Of a DNA stretch of 64,000 bases, positions 62,132-64,000 are shown one piece after another. Below the pieces are notes generated by a model, which was given only the letters and a program-made list of their open reading frames with translations, did no database searches and had not been told where the DNA came from. The position numbers were made by a program, and so were the translations under genes. Source of the stretch: Tepidaquicella sp964564635 (GTDB lineage Bacteria; Bacteroidota; Ignavibacteria; Tepidaquicellales; Tepidaquicellaceae). Numbering within the stretch: position 1 is the stretch's first letter; each line of letters starts with the position of its first letter. The stretch covers positions 992,001 to 1,056,000 of the forward strand of contig CAZMAR010000001.1 of assembly GCA_964564635.1 (NCBI GenBank), read 5' to 3'.

Positions 62132-64000
62132 TTATTTAATCAGAACCATTCTTTTTACATCTGTAAAACTACCAGCTTCCAATCTGTAGAAATATACTCC
62201 ACTTGCAAGATATGATGCATCAAATTCTATTGTATAATATCCAGCAGGTTTTACTTCATTTACAAGCTTCGCTACTTCTCTACCAAGTATATCAAATATT
62301 TTCAATGTTACCATTCCCTGTTTTGGTATAGCAAAATTTATCTTTGTTACCGGGTTAAACGGATTTGGATAGTTCTGGAATAGTTCATATTTATCTGGAA
62401 TTCCAGTTAAATTATTTTCTAAACCTGTAACTATTAAATCTATTGTTAGAGATATATTTGGTCTCTGGGTGTAAGAAGTCCCAACGGTAGTTATCTGGGT
62501 ACATCCATCACCGGTAGATAAATCACTGTGATTATGAACATTCAAACCGGAAACTGCTGTTGCATTCACAGTTGAGTTCGAAGTCCAGCTGGAATTATTG
62601 AAACATATTTCAATTAATAAATTACTGGTACCATCCCATGTAAATGGAGTTTGTAAATTAATATATTGCCACCCTGTACCTGGTACAGTGTAAACACTAT
62701 CATATACGACCCACCAGCCAGTGTTAGTAAATGATGATATAGTCGTCGCCGTTGTGTTTTGCATCTTTACTTTAAATCCATTCATCGTTTGAGTTGCATT
62801 AGAAATTACATTAAAGCCTATCTTCTTTATACTCCCCTGCGCTCCTCCTCCAGCAAGTATCTCACTTGCTAAATATAACATATCTGTCCTGGAGTCCATA
62901 TAATATGTGTAGAATGGATATCCTACTGACACAGTACCCGTTCCAATTATTGCTGTTGCCTGAGCAATGATTTTAAATGAATATAATCCTGTTGAATCTT
63001 TTTTATGTAATGAACCATTGTCCTGGGCATAAATCTTATAAAATATAGAATCATTGAAATTAACTTCTGCCTGTGTTGAATTAAATAAAGCAGAAAATAT
63101 ACTACCTGATGTATTCACAAGTTTGAAATGTTTAATTCCATTAGAAGGAGAGTTCTTATACCATCTTACCCACACAGAATCAATTCCCATATTATCGGTA
63201 ACCGATGCAGTAGCAGTAATGGGCCAATTAGTTTTAGGAGTATTTGTTATTGGCGTATGTGTAATTACTGGACTTATAGTATCAGTTGCTGCAATAAATG
63301 AGAATACATTTGATGGTGCGTTGCCAGGTAATTTACTTACTCTACCAGCAGAATCAGTAGCAATAATGTAATATCTGTAAATTGCTGATTGTCCATTTCC
63401 GGGAATGTTAGCAGTCCAGTTATTACCTGCTGTATTTGTTAAAAGAACACTATCATAAACAGTTGTGCTGTTTCTTGACCAGAACACTTTTGTCTTCGAA
63501 GGTATTATTGTAGTATTATTCATTGGTGTAATCACACAATTAACAACATAAGGACCATTCAGGTTTTCTGTGTTTTGTAAAGGTGTATGAGCAATTGTAG
63601 GACCAAGAGGCACACCTCTTGTTAAAAGAATTGAACAATCTCCAAATAAATTATATTGTTCCATTAACTTCAACCCTTCCCCACTACTACCTCCCCACAA
63701 ATCCATCGCATACATTACACCAAAGAAAGCCATAGCACCGGCGGTTTTTCTATATTGCCTTGCCATCAGGTGCATTGCACCAAGCTGCATATCACAGGGT
63801 GGCACCCAACTTGCATTTGTCGATGAAGCATACGCACTTATTACACCTTTTGGGTTAAGTGTATCTCCAGCTCTCAGTAATGCCTCTGCAAGACATTCAT
63901 TAAGAGTAAAATTACCATTTAAGCATGCTACATCAACCAGGAAAGGATTTTTCCAACCATTAGTAAGTTGATATGCATTTGTAACATTAAAACCAGTATT
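62132..64000 (-). CDS. C25 (gingipain-like) peptidase with type IX sorting domain, N-terminus outside the window
   Basis: The frame is open from the window edge to a stop at 62132, 622 residues in view. Upstream of the first internal Met the sequence NPFLVDVACLNGNF then LNECLAEALLRAG is the catalytic region of C25 peptidases; the Cys codon is 63923-63925, the expected nucleophile. Ig-like segments follow, with HTPLQNT and DTISPVITHTPITN. The last 80 residues hold the type IX sorting domain (NYPNPFNPVTKINF, ILGREVAKLVNE, YLASGVYFYRLEAG, MVLIK). The product is exported across the outer membrane and its CTD removed. The catalytic His region is partly outside the window. Confidence 0.9.
   Translation of the reverse strand, partial: NTGFNVTNAYQLTNGWKNPFLVDVACLNGNFTLNECLAEALLRAGDTLNPKGVISAYASSTNASWVPPCDMQLGAMHLMARQYRKTAGAMAFFGVMYAMDLWGGSSGEGLKLMEQYNLFGDCSILLTRGVPLGPTIAHTPLQNTENLNGPYVVNCVITPMNNTTIIPSKTKVFWSRNSTTVYDSVLLTNTAGNNWTANIPGNGQSAIYRYYIIATDSAGRVSKLPGNAPSNVFSFIAATDTISPVITHTPITNTPKTNWPITATASVTDNMGIDSVWVRWYKNSPSNGIKHFKLVNTSGSIFSALFNSTQAEVNFNDSIFYKIYAQDNGSLHKKDSTGLYSFKIIAQATAIIGTGTVSVGYPFYTYYMDSRTDMLYLASEILAGGGAQGSIKKIGFNVISNATQTMNGFKVKMQNTTATTISSFTNTGWWVVYDSVYTVPGTGWQYINLQTPFTWDGTSNLLIEICFNNSSWTSNSTVNATAVSGLNVHNHSDLSTGDGCTQITTVGTSYTQRPNISLTIDLIVTGLENNLTGIPDKYELFQNYPNPFNPVTKINFAIPKQGMVTLKIFDILGREVAKLVNEVKPAGYYTIEFDASYLASGVYFYRLEAGSFTDVKRMVLIK

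Overview
This is an AT-rich window (about 30% GC by eye) from a member of the Bacteroidetes/Chlorobi group, most likely the Ignavibacteria. The best evidence is the C-terminal sorting domain of the last gene (NYPNPFNP...LASGVYFYRL...MVLIK), which is typical of type IX secretion cargo in that lineage. A fused E1 alpha/beta ketoacid dehydrogenase and a C25 (gingipain-like) peptidase agree with this. The taxonomic call is inference from protein style; there is no rRNA gene in the window.

Positions 1 to about 49,060 hold one very large surface-polysaccharide locus with every gene on the minus strand, so it is transcribed from high to low coordinates. Its 5' end carries a winged-helix regulator (48525-49061) with a 21-bp palindrome over its apparent promoter, then a small SLBB-domain export protein. 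After these come an N-acetyl-sugar amidotransferase, GT4 enzymes, FkbM and AsnB-like enzymes, and a GT2/membrane GT-C pair. Next is an FdtA/FdtA/FdtC/FdtB set for a dTDP-3-acetamido-3,6-dideoxyhexose, then a Wzx flippase and Wzy-like polymerase. A LegB/LegC/PtmE-like set for a 4-amino-4,6-dideoxy sugar follows, then a run of GT2 and GT-C genes. The 3' part has a WbpI-like epimerase, an amidotransferase/HisH/HisF module for acetamidino sugars, a WecB-type epimerase, a polysaccharide deacetylase and a formyltransferase. The last gene, at the window edge, is an outer-membrane protein.

The 3' part of the locus (0.5-8 kb) contains at least three broken genes not seen as open frames. They are a full-length but decayed second amidotransferase (5400-6517), a four-helix-bundle gene with an internal TGA (7399-7755), and a C-terminal remnant of a deacetylase-like protein (555-862). 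Several 350-580 bp gaps further along have no recognisable gene. This is the pattern of a locus that gains and loses sugar genes.

From 49.2 kb on, the genes are mostly chromosomal housekeeping or secreted functions: mfd, rsmA, a penicillin-acylase-family hydrolase, a YqiA-like esterase, a single-domain globin, the fused E1 ketoacid dehydrogenase, a secreted beta-propeller-like protein and a C25 peptidase truncated by the window end. The last two converge on a strong bidirectional terminator at 62078-62112.

Together the polysaccharide genes predict a surface glycan with unusual decorations: 3-acetamido-deoxyhexose, an amidino or amidated diaminouronate, possibly an N-formyl group, and several sugars added outside the cytoplasm from polyprenyl-phosphate donors. 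No CRISPR array, insertion sequence, tRNA or rRNA was found.
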